Below, in pieces: positions 24,759 through 33,349 of a DNA stretch of 63,389 nt. Below the pieces are notes generated by a model that saw only the letters and a program-made list of their open reading frames with translations, had not been told where the DNA came from and ran no database searches. The DNA comes from Tagaea sp. CACIAM 22H2 (GTDB taxonomy: Bacteria; Pseudomonadota; Alphaproteobacteria; CACIAM-22H2), in the NCBI GenBank assembly GCA_014444615.1, contig PVXE01000020.1:1-63389 (forward strand), given 5' to 3'. The number at the start of each line of letters is the position of its first letter. Within the stretch, counting starts at the first letter, position 1. The translations under genes were made by a program, and so were the position numbers.

Positions 24759-25914
24759 GTTTCGCGGGCACCAGCACGGCGCCGAGGGCAACGAGAATCC
24801 ACAGCGCCCCCATCCACCAGCCCTGCCAGATGCCGTAGCCCACGCTGCCGACGGCGAACGCGGCGAACAGCGTACCCGCCAAAGCCGCGCGCGTCGCGCG
24901 GTCGCCTTTCATGCGCCGCCCCAGCGCCAGCATCGCGGCGGCGGCGGCGATGGCGCCGACGAGCCCGAGTTCCAGCCAGATTTGCAGGGCCGCATTATGA
25001 GGATGCAGCGGGATCAACTCGGCGCCGGGGGCGACTTGGCGTTTGGATTCGGGCATCGTGCGCGAGGCATGCATGCCCCAGCCGAAGGCGGGCTGCTCCA
25101 AGATCTTTCCGGCCGTAAAATGCCAGATCGCGGCGCGGTGATAGATCGATACGCTGATGTCGCGGCGCTGGGACAGCGATTCCAATTGCGGCACCGAGGC
25201 GATCAACGGCGCCGCGAGAATACCGGCGGCGAGGGCCACGGTCAGGATCGCCACGCCGCGCTTGACGAACACGCATGTGAAAATCGCGGCCCCGGCCCCG
25301 GCGGCGACGGCGAGTTCCGCGCCCATGCTGTTGAAGTTGAACACGCAGAACACGCCCGCCGCCAGAAGAACGATCGCGGCGATCGTGCCGTAGACGCGAT
25401 CGGCGGCGAGGGCCGCCAGCGGCAGGGTGATCGCCAAGATGCCGACCGGGCGGTTGAACAAGGCCCAAAGATTCGTGTCCGGCCCATGCCAGCGGCTGGC
25501 GAAAGAATCGTTGAAGCCGAAAATCTTTTGACTGGCGAGCTGGACCAGCAATAACGCGATCGCCGACGCCGTGCCGAACACGAGCCAGCGTGCCACGCGT
25601 CCGCGATCCGCTTCGTCGAGCGATGCGGCGTTGCCCGCCATCGCCAGGCCGAATAGAGCGCCGAAGGAAATCCGCACCCAACCATCGAAGCCCTCGGCGG
25701 CATCGATCGCCCAGAGCAGCGTCAGCAGCACATAAGCGAGGAACGCGCCGAAACCGAACAGCCAACCGCGCGCCGGCAAACGTCCCGCGATCAACCCGCC
25801 GATGCCGCCGACGATCAGCAGCACGCCCAACGCGTTGGGCGCCAGCACGGCGGAAGGGGCCGCCAGCGCCGCGACGACGGCCAGCGAATATGCGCCGATC
25901 CGGCTCCGGTTCAC
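24748..25914 (-). CDS. O-antigen ligase/polymerase-like membrane protein
   Basis: A 388-residue polytopic membrane protein with about 10-12 hydrophobic helices. The large periplasmic loop and following helix contain the Wzy_C/WaaL-type pattern: YHRAAIWHFTAGKILEQPAF, GWGMHASR, then HPHNAALQIWLELGLVGAI near residues 300-325, with the conserved histidine-rich loop. WaaL-type enzymes join undecaprenyl-linked glycan to lipid A core; Wzy enzymes polymerise repeats. Sequence reading alone cannot separate the two. Its start overlaps the stop of the upstream CBS-aminotransferase gene (ATGA), so both are in one minus-strand operon. Confidence 0.8.
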   Translation of the reverse strand: MNRSRIGAYSLAVVAALAAPSAVLAPNALGVLLIVGGIGGLIAGRLPARGWLFGFGAFLAYVLLTLLWAIDAAEGFDGWVRISFGALFGLAMAGNAASLDEADRGRVARWLVFGTASAIALLLVQLASQKIFGFNDSFASRWHGPDTNLWALFNRPVGILAITLPLAALAADRVYGTIAAIVLLAAGVFCVFNFNSMGAELAVAAGAGAAIFTCVFVKRGVAILTVALAAGILAAPLIASVPQLESLSQRRDISVSIYHRAAIWHFTAGKILEQPAFGWGMHASRTMPESKRQVAPGAELIPLHPHNAALQIWLELGLVGAIAAAAAMLALGRRMKGDRATRAALAGTLFAAFAVGSVGYGIWQGWWMGALWILVALGAVLVPAKPKA

Positions 25915-27449
25915 GCCGCTATCGCGCGCGCCAGACGGCGCGTACGCACGAGATTGGTCACCGCGTCGGCGACATGCGCCAACTGGCCTTCGGTGATCGA
26001 GGTGGAGGAGGGCAGCGACAGCCCGTTCTCCGACAGGCGGCTCGATACCGGAAACGCGCGATTGCCGGCATAGGCCTTATAGGGCGGCATTTCGTGCATG
26101 CAGTAGAACAATGGCCGCGTATCCACGCCCGCTTTGGCGAGCTTGGCCATCAGTTCGTCGCGCTTCAGGCCAAGCCCCGCGCAATCGACGATGAGCGAGA
26201 ACACCCAATAGGAATTGTCGAAGCCCGGCAGGATCGCCGGCGTCTCGATCTCCGGGATGCCGGCGAATCGGCTTTCGTAATAGGCGGCGATTTCCTTCTT
26301 GCGCGTGCGGAAGCCTTGGAACTGCTCCAACTGCGCGCAACCGATCGCGGCTTGCAGATTGGTCAGGCGATAATTGAACCCGACTTCCTCGTGCCAATAG
26401 CGCTTGTTCGGATTCATGCCGTGATCGCGCAGCATGCGTGCGCGGGCGGCGACCGCATCGTCCTTGAAGGTGACCATGCCGCCTTCGCCAGTCGTGATCA
26501 TCTTGTTGGAGAAGAAGCTGAACGTGCCCGAATCGCCGATGGCGCCGCATTGCACGCCCTTATGCGCGGCCCCCACCGCTTCGGCGGCGTCTTCGATGAC
26601 GACCAGCTTGTGCTTGCGCGCCAAGGCCAGGATCGGATCCATCTCGGTCGGCTGACCGTAGAGATGGACGGGCATGATCGCCTTGGTGCGCGGCGTGATC
26701 GCGTCGGACAGCGCCGCCGGATCCATGTTCCACGTATCCGGCGCCACGTCGACCAGCACGGGCGTTGCACCCGTATAGAGCACGGCGTTGAGCGTCGCGG
26801 CGAAAGTGAGATCGGGAACGATCACCTCGTCGCCCGGCCCGATGCCGAACGCGGCCAGTGCGAGATGCAGCGCCACGGTGCCGTTCGATACGGCCAGCGC
26901 ATGCGGCACGCCCAGCAATTCGGCGAATTCCTTTTCGAACCGGCGCACGAACGTGCCCTGGCTCGAAATCCAATTCGTCTCGACGCATTCGGTGACGTAT
27001 TTGAGCTCGTTGCCGCCCAATTGCGGCTCGGCGATCGGCACGCGGCGCGGTGTGGCCTGGGTATAAAGGCCAACCGGGCGGCGCTCGCCGTCCAGCAGCG
27101 CCAAGGGGCGTGCCGAATTGCCGGCGAATTTCGCGAGTTGCGCGGCATCGGTTTCTGCGGGCACGCCGCCGGCATCGGCGATCATCGCCGCACCCACACG
27201 CAGTTCGATCCCGGTCCCCCGCGCCATGGCGGCTTCGATCTCGGCGATGCCGATACGGCCGGCGAGTTTGCCGTCGGCATCGACGACGAGCAGCAGCGGG
27301 GCGCAGGTGGCATCGAGCTTGGCGACGGCGTCGGCCAGCGAATCGCTGTCCTTCACGAGAAGGTCGGCGATGGAATTGGCGTTGGACAAGGCGACGGGGG
27401 ACAAGGATTGAGGCTTTCGAGAGGCGGTCGGCGGCGGGTCGAAGGGCAT
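25911..27449 (-). CDS. DegT/DnrJ/EryC1-type sugar aminotransferase with N-terminal CBS-like domain
   Basis: A 512-residue fusion. Residues ~25-135 look like a CBS-domain pair (SIADLLVKDSDSLADAVAKL, then LLLVVDADGKLAGRIG and RPLALLDGERRPVGLY). Residues ~140-500 are a PLP-dependent nucleotide-sugar aminotransferase of the perosamine-synthase-like class: ISSQGTFVRRFEKEFAELLG, SNGTVALHLAL, VIEDAAEAVGA and the PLP lysine in FSFFSNKMITTGEGGM. It would put an amino group on a keto-hexose nucleotide. CBS pairs usually sense adenine nucleotides, so the fusion may add energy-state control. The DegT family is usually ~380 residues, so the N-terminal extension is real extra sequence. It is divergent from the FkbM gene at 27582. 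Confidence 0.85.
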   Translation of the reverse strand: MPFDPPPTASRKPQSLSPVALSNANSIADLLVKDSDSLADAVAKLDATCAPLLLVVDADGKLAGRIGIAEIEAAMARGTGIELRVGAAMIADAGGVPAETDAAQLAKFAGNSARPLALLDGERRPVGLYTQATPRRVPIAEPQLGGNELKYVTECVETNWISSQGTFVRRFEKEFAELLGVPHALAVSNGTVALHLALAAFGIGPGDEVIVPDLTFAATLNAVLYTGATPVLVDVAPDTWNMDPAALSDAITPRTKAIMPVHLYGQPTEMDPILALARKHKLVVIEDAAEAVGAAHKGVQCGAIGDSGTFSFFSNKMITTGEGGMVTFKDDAVAARARMLRDHGMNPNKRYWHEEVGFNYRLTNLQAAIGCAQLEQFQGFRTRKKEIAAYYESRFAGIPEIETPAILPGFDNSYWVFSLIVDCAGLGLKRDELMAKLAKAGVDTRPLFYCMHEMPPYKAYAGNRAFPVSSRLSENGLSLPSSTSITEGQLAHVADAVTNLVRTRRLARAIAA

Positions 27450-27581
27450 GGGCCTGGGGGTCCGGAACAGAGGGACGGTCCCACAAGCAACGTCTTACGG
27501 CCCCTATCTAATCCGCCCGGCGTCCGGCGTCTAGAACAGGCAGGGCTTGCCGGGGGTGCGGGGCCCCCTTAAGAACCGGTT

Positions 27582-28385
27582 ATGGCTGGAACATCCCTGG
27601 AATTCTGGATCGACGGCGCCAAGCGGCCCCGGACCTGGACCGAACGTCTGGACCGCAAATGGCGCAAGCTGACTGGGCCTAAATTCGCCGGAAAAGCCGC
27701 CGTGACGGGCCCGCGCGGGCGGATTGCGCTCGATTTGCCCGCCGATCCGGGCATTCGCTACGTGCTTGACGAGGTTCTGGCCCGCGATTGCTACCCGGTC
27801 GTGCCGGGGGTGGGCGGGATCGCCACCATCGTCGATATCGGGGCCAATGTCGGGATCGCGGCGGCGCGGCTGCGCTTGGCGTATCCCGATGCTCGCATTC
27901 TGTGTTTTGAGCCGAACCCGGCCGCTTTGCCCTTCCTGCGCATCAACGCCGAACGCGCGCGCGCCGAGACGCTGGATTACGGCCTGGGCGAAACGGATGC
28001 GACGCTGCCGCTCTATCAGGGCTCGCATTCGACCGTGACGGCGTCGCTGACGGCGCATCACATGACCGAGGCGAAGCCGCTGAGCGATGTCGTTATCCGT
28101 GCCGCCGGACCTGCGCTGGCTGGGCTCGGCGTTTCGGCGATCGATCTTTTGAAGATCGATACCGAAGGGGCGGAACTGCCGATCCTGCGCTCGCTCGCGC
28201 CGTTCCTGGCCGGCGTGCGGATCGCGCATCTCGAGTTCCACAGCGAAAGCGATCGGCGCGCCATCGACGCGATGTTCGCACCCACACATATCCTGTGGTC
28301 CGGCACGGTGGAGCGCGGCCATACCGGCCAGATCGCCTATGTGCGCCGCGATCTCGCGCCCGATCAGCCGCGGATCGGTGCATGA
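27582..28385 (+). CDS. FkbM family methyltransferase
   Basis: A 267-residue SAM-dependent methyltransferase. The SAM motif IVDIGANVGIAAARL is at about residues 83-97, the acidic CFEPNPAALPFL loop follows, and the family signature LLKIDTEGAELPIL (residues ~188-201) is intact, unlike the FkbM protein near 4423. The substrate is probably a sugar hydroxyl of the surface glycan. It begins a three-gene operon (FkbM, GT2, SDR) with 4-nt ATGA overlaps at each junction. Confidence 0.87.
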   Translation: MAGTSLEFWIDGAKRPRTWTERLDRKWRKLTGPKFAGKAAVTGPRGRIALDLPADPGIRYVLDEVLARDCYPVVPGVGGIATIVDIGANVGIAAARLRLAYPDARILCFEPNPAALPFLRINAERARAETLDYGLGETDATLPLYQGSHSTVTASLTAHHMTEAKPLSDVVIRAAGPALAGLGVSAIDLLKIDTEGAELPILRSLAPFLAGVRIAHLEFHSESDRRAIDAMFAPTHILWSGTVERGHTGQIAYVRRDLAPDQPRIGA

Positions 28386-29311
28386 GCGACGCGGTCGGCT
28401 ATGTCGTCACCGTCTACAACAAGGCGAAATTTCTGGCCGGCTGTCTCGATTCGATTCTCGCCCAAGATGACGGCCCGCCCGCCGAGATCGTGTTCGTCGA
28501 TGATGGCTCGACCGACGGCTCGGGCGATTTGCTGCGCGATTTGATCGCCAAGCGCGGCGCGGCGCAGGCGCGCGTGGTGTCGCAAAAAAATGCGGGGCCC
28601 GGCCCCGCCACCAATCGCGGCGTGCGCGAAGCGACGGCCCCCTGGATCAAGATCGTCGATGCCGACGATACGCTTGCCCCCTTCGCGACGCGGGTTTTGC
28701 GCAATGAAGCGCGGCGCCACGATTTGGGTCTGATCTATGGCGGCATGGGCTGGTACAGCAACGAAGGCCCACGCTTCGCCCCGCCGGCGGCCGATTTAGG
28801 CACATGCGTTTTCGCCGATCCGGTACTGGATGCGCTGCGGACTTGCCAGTCGGGGGCGTCGAATCTGCTCGTCCGGCGCGATTTGTTTCTCGCCGCCGGC
28901 GGCTGCGACGAACGCGTGTTCATCCAGGATCAGGGCATTTGCCCGCGCGTCGCGGCTGTGCCCGGTGCGCGCATCGGTGTATTCGATCACGTGGTCTGCC
29001 TCGGCCCCGCGGAAGACGCCGCGCGGCTCATGAAGAACCAAGCGCAGATCCTGCACGACGAGACATTGACCGCGCTCAATTTCCTGCGCGACCATCCCGA
29101 TCTAGGCGCGGGGCCGCGCCGCGCGGCATTCTTGCGCTGTGCGGATCGCGCGTGGAAACGCGGGCGCAAGCTGTTCGGCGTGAGTACATTCAGCCTTGCG
29201 CATTACGCCTATCGTCAGGCGAAGGCGGGTATCTTGTGGCGGCACGAGGCATTGATCGAAGCGACGCTGCCGATCTTCCGCAACGGCGGCACCGTGCGGC
29301 GGATGCCATGA
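28382..29311 (+). CDS. glycosyltransferase family 2
   Basis: A 309-residue GT-A fold glycosyltransferase. The N terminus GYVVTVYNKAKFLAGCLDSI, then IVFVDDGSTDGS and the metal-binding region WIKIVDADDTLAP (near residue 90) are classic GT2 motifs. It transfers an unknown sugar from a nucleotide donor in the cytoplasm. The ATG at 28382 overlaps the FkbM stop; the longer in-frame open region upstream lies inside that gene. The C-terminal third is basic with a possible amphipathic membrane-associating helix. Confidence 0.88.
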   Translation: MSDAVGYVVTVYNKAKFLAGCLDSILAQDDGPPAEIVFVDDGSTDGSGDLLRDLIAKRGAAQARVVSQKNAGPGPATNRGVREATAPWIKIVDADDTLAPFATRVLRNEARRHDLGLIYGGMGWYSNEGPRFAPPAADLGTCVFADPVLDALRTCQSGASNLLVRRDLFLAAGGCDERVFIQDQGICPRVAAVPGARIGVFDHVVCLGPAEDAARLMKNQAQILHDETLTALNFLRDHPDLGAGPRRAAFLRCADRAWKRGRKLFGVSTFSLAHYAYRQAKAGILWRHEALIEATLPIFRNGGTVRRMP

Positions 29312-30009
29312 CCGCGCGAATCCTCATCACGGGCGCATCACGCGGGATCGGCGCTGCGACCGCACGCGCGTTCGCGAAACAAGGCGCCAAACTCGGCATC
29401 CATTACGCGTCGGATGAAGCCGCCGCAAAACGCCTCGCCGCCGAATGCGGCGATGCGGCCCTGTTTCAAGCCGATCTGGCGCAAGGGCCGGGCGATTTGA
29501 TGGCACGGTTTCTCGATTGGGCGGGCGGTATCGATATCCTCATCAATAACGCGGGCGGTGTGTTTGCGCCCGAACACACCGCCAAGACGATGGCGCTCAA
29601 TCTCGACTCGCCGATCGAATTGATCCGCCAGGCTTGGCCCGCGATGGCGGCGGCGAAGACGGGTTCGATCGTCAACGTGTCGAGTTACGTGACCGCCCAT
29701 GCCGCCTCGCCGCGTTTGGCGGATTACGCCATCGCCAAGGCGGGGCTCGAACAAGCGACGCGCAATTTCGCCAAACTCGGCGCCCCCTTGGGCGTTCGGG
29801 TCAACGCGGTGCGGCCGGGCTTCGTCGATACCGATCTCAATCGCTGGGCGGACGATCCCGATCGTTCCGCCTTCGCCGCGCGCGCTTCGCGGGTTCCGGT
29901 GGGGCGTGCGGCGATGGCCGAGGAAATCGCCGCCGCGATTGTGTTCTTGGCGGGCCCGATGAGCAGCTACACGACCGGCACGGTGCTGACCGTCGCCGGC
30001 GGGGAATAG
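29308..30009 (+). CDS. short-chain dehydrogenase/reductase
   Basis: A 233-residue SDR enzyme. TGASRGIGAATARAF (NAD(P) binding), NNAGG, the catalytic serine in NVSSYVTAH and YAIAK (Tyr-x-x-x-Lys) are all present, and the PGFVDTDL segment and a C-terminal GTVLTVAGGE end match FabG-like members. The substrate is unknown; in this setting a nucleotide sugar or a lipid-linked intermediate is possible. It overlaps the GT2 stop by 4 nt and ends one base before the convergent NmrA-like gene. Confidence 0.88.
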   Translation: MTARILITGASRGIGAATARAFAKQGAKLGIHYASDEAAAKRLAAECGDAALFQADLAQGPGDLMARFLDWAGGIDILINNAGGVFAPEHTAKTMALNLDSPIELIRQAWPAMAAAKTGSIVNVSSYVTAHAASPRLADYAIAKAGLEQATRNFAKLGAPLGVRVNAVRPGFVDTDLNRWADDPDRSAFAARASRVPVGRAAMAEEIAAAIVFLAGPMSSYTTGTVLTVAGGE

Positions 30010-30876
30010 CTAGAAATCGTCGCGCCGGACTTTATCGGCGACCCCTTCGGCGAAGGGACGCGGCGTTACGCCGAGTTTGTCGCGCATCGGCGCCACGTCG
30101 AAGATTTTGTCTTCGGCCGCGCGGGTTAGTTCCTTCGCATCGAACGGTAGCTTGATGCCGAGACGTGCGGCGAAGCGCGCCCCCGCGGCCAACGCCGCGA
30201 CCGGGACCGGCACGATGAATATCCAACGCTTCAGCGCCGCCGCACTCTCGCGCACCATTTGCGCGTAAGGGATGGGCGCAGGGCCGGCCAGCACGATCGG
30301 TTCGTCGTTCAAATCGGTGCGTTCCAACGCCGCGACGACGCAAGCGATCACGTCGTCGATATGGACGGGCTGAACAGTGTGCTTACCGCCATCGGGCAGG
30401 GGGACCGGGATCGGAAAGAATCGCGGGAAGCGCGCCAGGAAACGCAGGATGCGCCCAACATTGCGATCGGCCTTGTCGCCATAGATCATCGCAGGCAGCA
30501 GCACTTGCCCCGGCCGGCCGGTGGCTTTGAACGCGGCAAGCCCGTCGCGCACCGCATCGGCCGCCGGATCGTCGAGGCGCGAAAATACGCGCGTCGACCC
30601 GGTCACGATCAATCTCGTATCCGGCGCCATCGCATCGATCACCAGCTTCGTGTGCTTGGCGTGCGCCACGTAAGCGACCGCGTCCACATTCGCGACCGCT
30701 TTGGGCAAGGTCTCCGGCCGGTCGAAATCGCCGATGCGCCATTCGATGCCGTCGCCCAATTCGGCGAGCTTGGCGGGATTTCGGCCCGTCGCGATCACCT
30801 CGTGGCCACGCGCATGCAACGCCGCGACGACGCGCCGCCCGGTCATGCCCGTGGCGCCGACGACCGCGATCTTCAT
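30010..30876 (-). CDS. NAD(P)-binding NmrA-like / epimerase-family protein
   Basis: A 288-residue protein with a Rossmann start IAVVGATGMTGRRVVAAL and extended-SDR-like features (VIATGRNPAKL, VDAVAYVAHAKH, then VQPVHIDDVIACVVAAL). A strict Tyr-x-x-x-Lys is not evident, so it may be a reductase, a sensor or an atypical SDR. The role in the glycan cluster is not clear. Its start overlaps the stop of the upstream GT4 gene (ATGA), so they are co-transcribed on the minus strand. Confidence 0.75.
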   Translation of the reverse strand: MKIAVVGATGMTGRRVVAALHARGHEVIATGRNPAKLAELGDGIEWRIGDFDRPETLPKAVANVDAVAYVAHAKHTKLVIDAMAPDTRLIVTGSTRVFSRLDDPAADAVRDGLAAFKATGRPGQVLLPAMIYGDKADRNVGRILRFLARFPRFFPIPVPLPDGGKHTVQPVHIDDVIACVVAALERTDLNDEPIVLAGPAPIPYAQMVRESAAALKRWIFIVPVPVAALAAGARFAARLGIKLPFDAKELTRAAEDKIFDVAPMRDKLGVTPRPFAEGVADKVRRDDF

Positions 30877-32009
30877 GGCATCAACCCCAGCAAACGCAAT
30901 TGCTTCTCGACCACTTTTGCCTCGTCGTAGAGCGCGCGTGCGCGGGCAAGCCCCGCTTCGCCCATGCGCGCGCGCATCTGCGCATCGCCCGCGATCTTCT
31001 TCAGTGCGGTACCCAAGGCAGTCTCGTCGCGCAAAGGCACGAGCAAGCCGGTCTCGCCGTCGATCACTTCCTCGCGGCTGCCGCGAATATCGGTGGCGAT
31101 TACCGGCAGGCCCGACAACATCGCCTCGACGATCGAACGCGGCATACCTTCGCGATGCGAGGGCAACGTGAACGCATCGACGGCGCGTAAGACATCCGGC
31201 ACGTCGGCGCGATAACCCAGGAAGCGGATGCGCTTCGATAATTCGGGATCGGCTTCGACCGCTTTGATATCGGCATCGATCGATTGCGCGTGATCGGAAG
31301 CCAAGCGATCACCAACGACCCATAGCTCGGCATTCGTGGCGATCTTCATCGCGCGGAACAATTCGGGATAGCCCTTCTCGGCCACGAGGCGGCCGATCAT
31401 CGCGATCACCGGCTTGTCCATCGGCGTGCCCAACGCGGCGCGCAAACGCGCGCGCGTCTCCTCTTCCGGCAAGGCGGGACGGAACTTGGCGGGGTCGGAA
31501 CCGTTGCCGATCGCTTCGACCGTGCCGCCCTTGCACAGGCCCAAGCGGCGCGCCGTGGCTGCGTCTTCCTCGGCTTGGGTGAACAGCACGTCCGTGAAGC
31601 GTCCGCCGAACCATTCCAGCCCCACATGCAAAGCGCGTTTGGGCGCCGGCATGTGTTCGTGGAAATAGAACCCATGCGCGGTGTAGACGACGCGCTTAAC
31701 TCCCGCCGCCTTGGCGGCGGGCCGCCCGGCGAGGGCCGCGACCGGTGTGTGGACATGGACCATGTCGAAACGCTCGGCCTCGAAAATCGCTTTCAGCGCG
31801 CGATAGGCCCGCAGCAGGGCGATCGGATTGGACGAACGCTGGATCGGCACGTCGATCGCGCGAAAGCCTTCGGCTTCGATCTTTGGCGTCAATCCGCCGC
31901 GCGCACAGGCGCCGACCACCTCGTGGCCCGCGTCGCGCTGGGCGCGCATCAACGGCATCAGGAAATGATGCAGCGTGAAGTCGACGGCGCAGAGTTGGCA
32001 GATTTTCAT
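30873..32009 (-). CDS. glycosyltransferase family 4
   Basis: A 378-residue GT-B fold enzyme. The N-terminal domain opens MKICQLCAVDFTLHHFLMPL; MVHVHTPVAALAGR lies near residue 91. In the C-terminal donor-binding domain VIAMIGRLVAEKGYPELF, DAFTLPSHREGMPRSIVEAM and GLPVIATDIRGSREEVIDGETG are diagnostic (the E-x7-E motif is recognisable). It adds an unknown sugar to a lipid-linked acceptor. The start is chosen at MKICQLC, where family similarity begins; the open frame runs further upstream without support. Confidence 0.9.
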   Translation of the reverse strand: MKICQLCAVDFTLHHFLMPLMRAQRDAGHEVVGACARGGLTPKIEAEGFRAIDVPIQRSSNPIALLRAYRALKAIFEAERFDMVHVHTPVAALAGRPAAKAAGVKRVVYTAHGFYFHEHMPAPKRALHVGLEWFGGRFTDVLFTQAEEDAATARRLGLCKGGTVEAIGNGSDPAKFRPALPEEETRARLRAALGTPMDKPVIAMIGRLVAEKGYPELFRAMKIATNAELWVVGDRLASDHAQSIDADIKAVEADPELSKRIRFLGYRADVPDVLRAVDAFTLPSHREGMPRSIVEAMLSGLPVIATDIRGSREEVIDGETGLLVPLRDETALGTALKKIAGDAQMRARMGEAGLARARALYDEAKVVEKQLRLLGLMP

Positions 32010-32063
32010 CGCGAATCCCGATATACCCCCGAATATCGGTCTTGGCGAGGGAAGGGGCGGGCC

Positions 32064-33182
32064 ATCCGCATTTTGATCGTCATCGGTGCGCTGGATGTGG
32101 GCGGGGCGGAAACCCATCTCGCCCAGGTCTTGCCGCGCCTGGTAACCGACGGGCTTGAAATCGCGGTCCATACGCTGACCGGGCGCGGCGCATTGGCCGC
32201 ACCGCTGGAAGCCGCCGGGGTGCGGGTGATCGCCCCACCTTCCAGCGCAGCGGGTGCCAAAGCGGGCGGATTCCTCGGGCGGGGTTTGCGCGCGTTACGG
32301 GCTGGGTTGTCGCTCGCGCGCTTTATGCGCGACTGGCGCCCGGATGTGGTGCATTTCTTCCTGCCCGAATCCTATTTAGTCGGCGGGCCGATCGCGCTGC
32401 TGGCGTCGAACGCCAAGCGCGTGATGTCACGTCGTTCGCTGAACGATTACCAGGCGAAACATCCGCTGCTCGCCAAGCTCGAACGCGCGTTGCACAAGCG
32501 CATGGATGCCGTTCTCGGCAACAGCGCTGCGGTGACCGCACAACTGATCGAGGAAGGCGCGCCGCGCGATCGCGTGCATCTCATCCGCAACGGGATCGAT
32601 CTTGCGCGCTTCGCGAATCCCAGGCCGGTGCCGCGCTCGGCGGATAAGGTCGTGATCGCGTGCGTCGCCAATCTCATTCCCTATAAGGGCCACGTCGATT
32701 TGATCGACGCGCTGGCGCGGATGCCGCGCGAACCGGCATGGGAACTTTGGTGCGCGGGCCGCGATGACGGCATCGGTGCGACCCTCCAAGCCCGCGCGCA
32801 AGCGGCGGGGATCGGCGATCGCGTGAAGCTGCTGGGCGCACGATCGGATGTGCCCGATCTGCTTGCCACCGCCGATCTGGCCGTGCTGGCAAGCCATGAG
32901 GAAGGCTTCCCCAACGCGGTGCTCGAAGCGATGGCCGCAGGCCGCGCCGTCGTCGGCACACGCACGGGCGGCATTCCCGAAGCGATCGACGACGGCAAGA
33001 CCGGCCTGATCGTCCCGCCGCATGATCCTGCGGCCCTGGGTGCCGCATTGGCCCGCTTAATCGCCGACGTAGCCTTGCGAACCTCGATGGGTGAAGCGGG
33101 CCGCGCGCGGGTCGAAGCCGATTTCTCGGTGGAATCTTGTGCTGCGGCGTATTCCAGATTTTACCGGGCGCTTACGGAATAA
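32064..33182 (+). CDS. glycosyltransferase family 4 with non-standard or missing start codon
   Basis: A ~372-residue GT4 enzyme: RILIVIGALDVGGAETHLAQ at the N terminus, CVANLIPYKGHVDLIDAL and the donor-binding run DLAVLASHEEGFPNAVLEAM, GRAVVGTRTGGIPEAIDDGKTG in the C-terminal half. By family comparison the protein should start right before RILIVIG, but that codon is ATC (32064-32066), 6 nt after a strong AAGGGG site (32052-32057). The nearest conventional codon is TTG at 32073, three codons later; another TTG lies at 31995 without a site. An ATC start, a TTG start or a sequence error are all possible. It is divergent from the other GT4 gene. Confidence 0.82.
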   Translation: MRILIVIGALDVGGAETHLAQVLPRLVTDGLEIAVHTLTGRGALAAPLEAAGVRVIAPPSSAAGAKAGGFLGRGLRALRAGLSLARFMRDWRPDVVHFFLPESYLVGGPIALLASNAKRVMSRRSLNDYQAKHPLLAKLERALHKRMDAVLGNSAAVTAQLIEEGAPRDRVHLIRNGIDLARFANPRPVPRSADKVVIACVANLIPYKGHVDLIDALARMPREPAWELWCAGRDDGIGATLQARAQAAGIGDRVKLLGARSDVPDLLATADLAVLASHEEGFPNAVLEAMAAGRAVVGTRTGGIPEAIDDGKTGLIVPPHDPAALGAALARLIADVALRTSMGEAGRARVEADFSVESCAAAYSRFYRALTE

Positions 33183-33284
33183 ATCCTTGGAATCTGAATA
33201 TGATCCTATTGAACGTTGAAACGACACCATATCAGTCGCAGAGCGTTGATCGAATTGCTTGGCTGGCGAAGACCGCCGCGACGG

Positions 33285-33313
33285 TTGGATACTGCCGCAC
33301 GTCATAGTATATC
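33285..33313 (+). promoter_or_regulatory. predicted promoter of galE
   Basis: TTGGAT (33285-33290) and TATATC (33308-33313) are 17 bp apart in an AT-richer intergenic stretch, placing a start near 33320, about 30 nt before galE. The remaining 33183-33284 shows no other recognisable element. Confidence 0.45.
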
Positions 33314-33349
33314 GATCCCGACGAAATTCCTGACGGTCACGGTCTAAAA

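Noticed and set aside
25590..27572. 660-codon + frame opposite the CBS-aminotransferase
   Set aside because: Antisense shadow of a gene with strong aminotransferase motifs.
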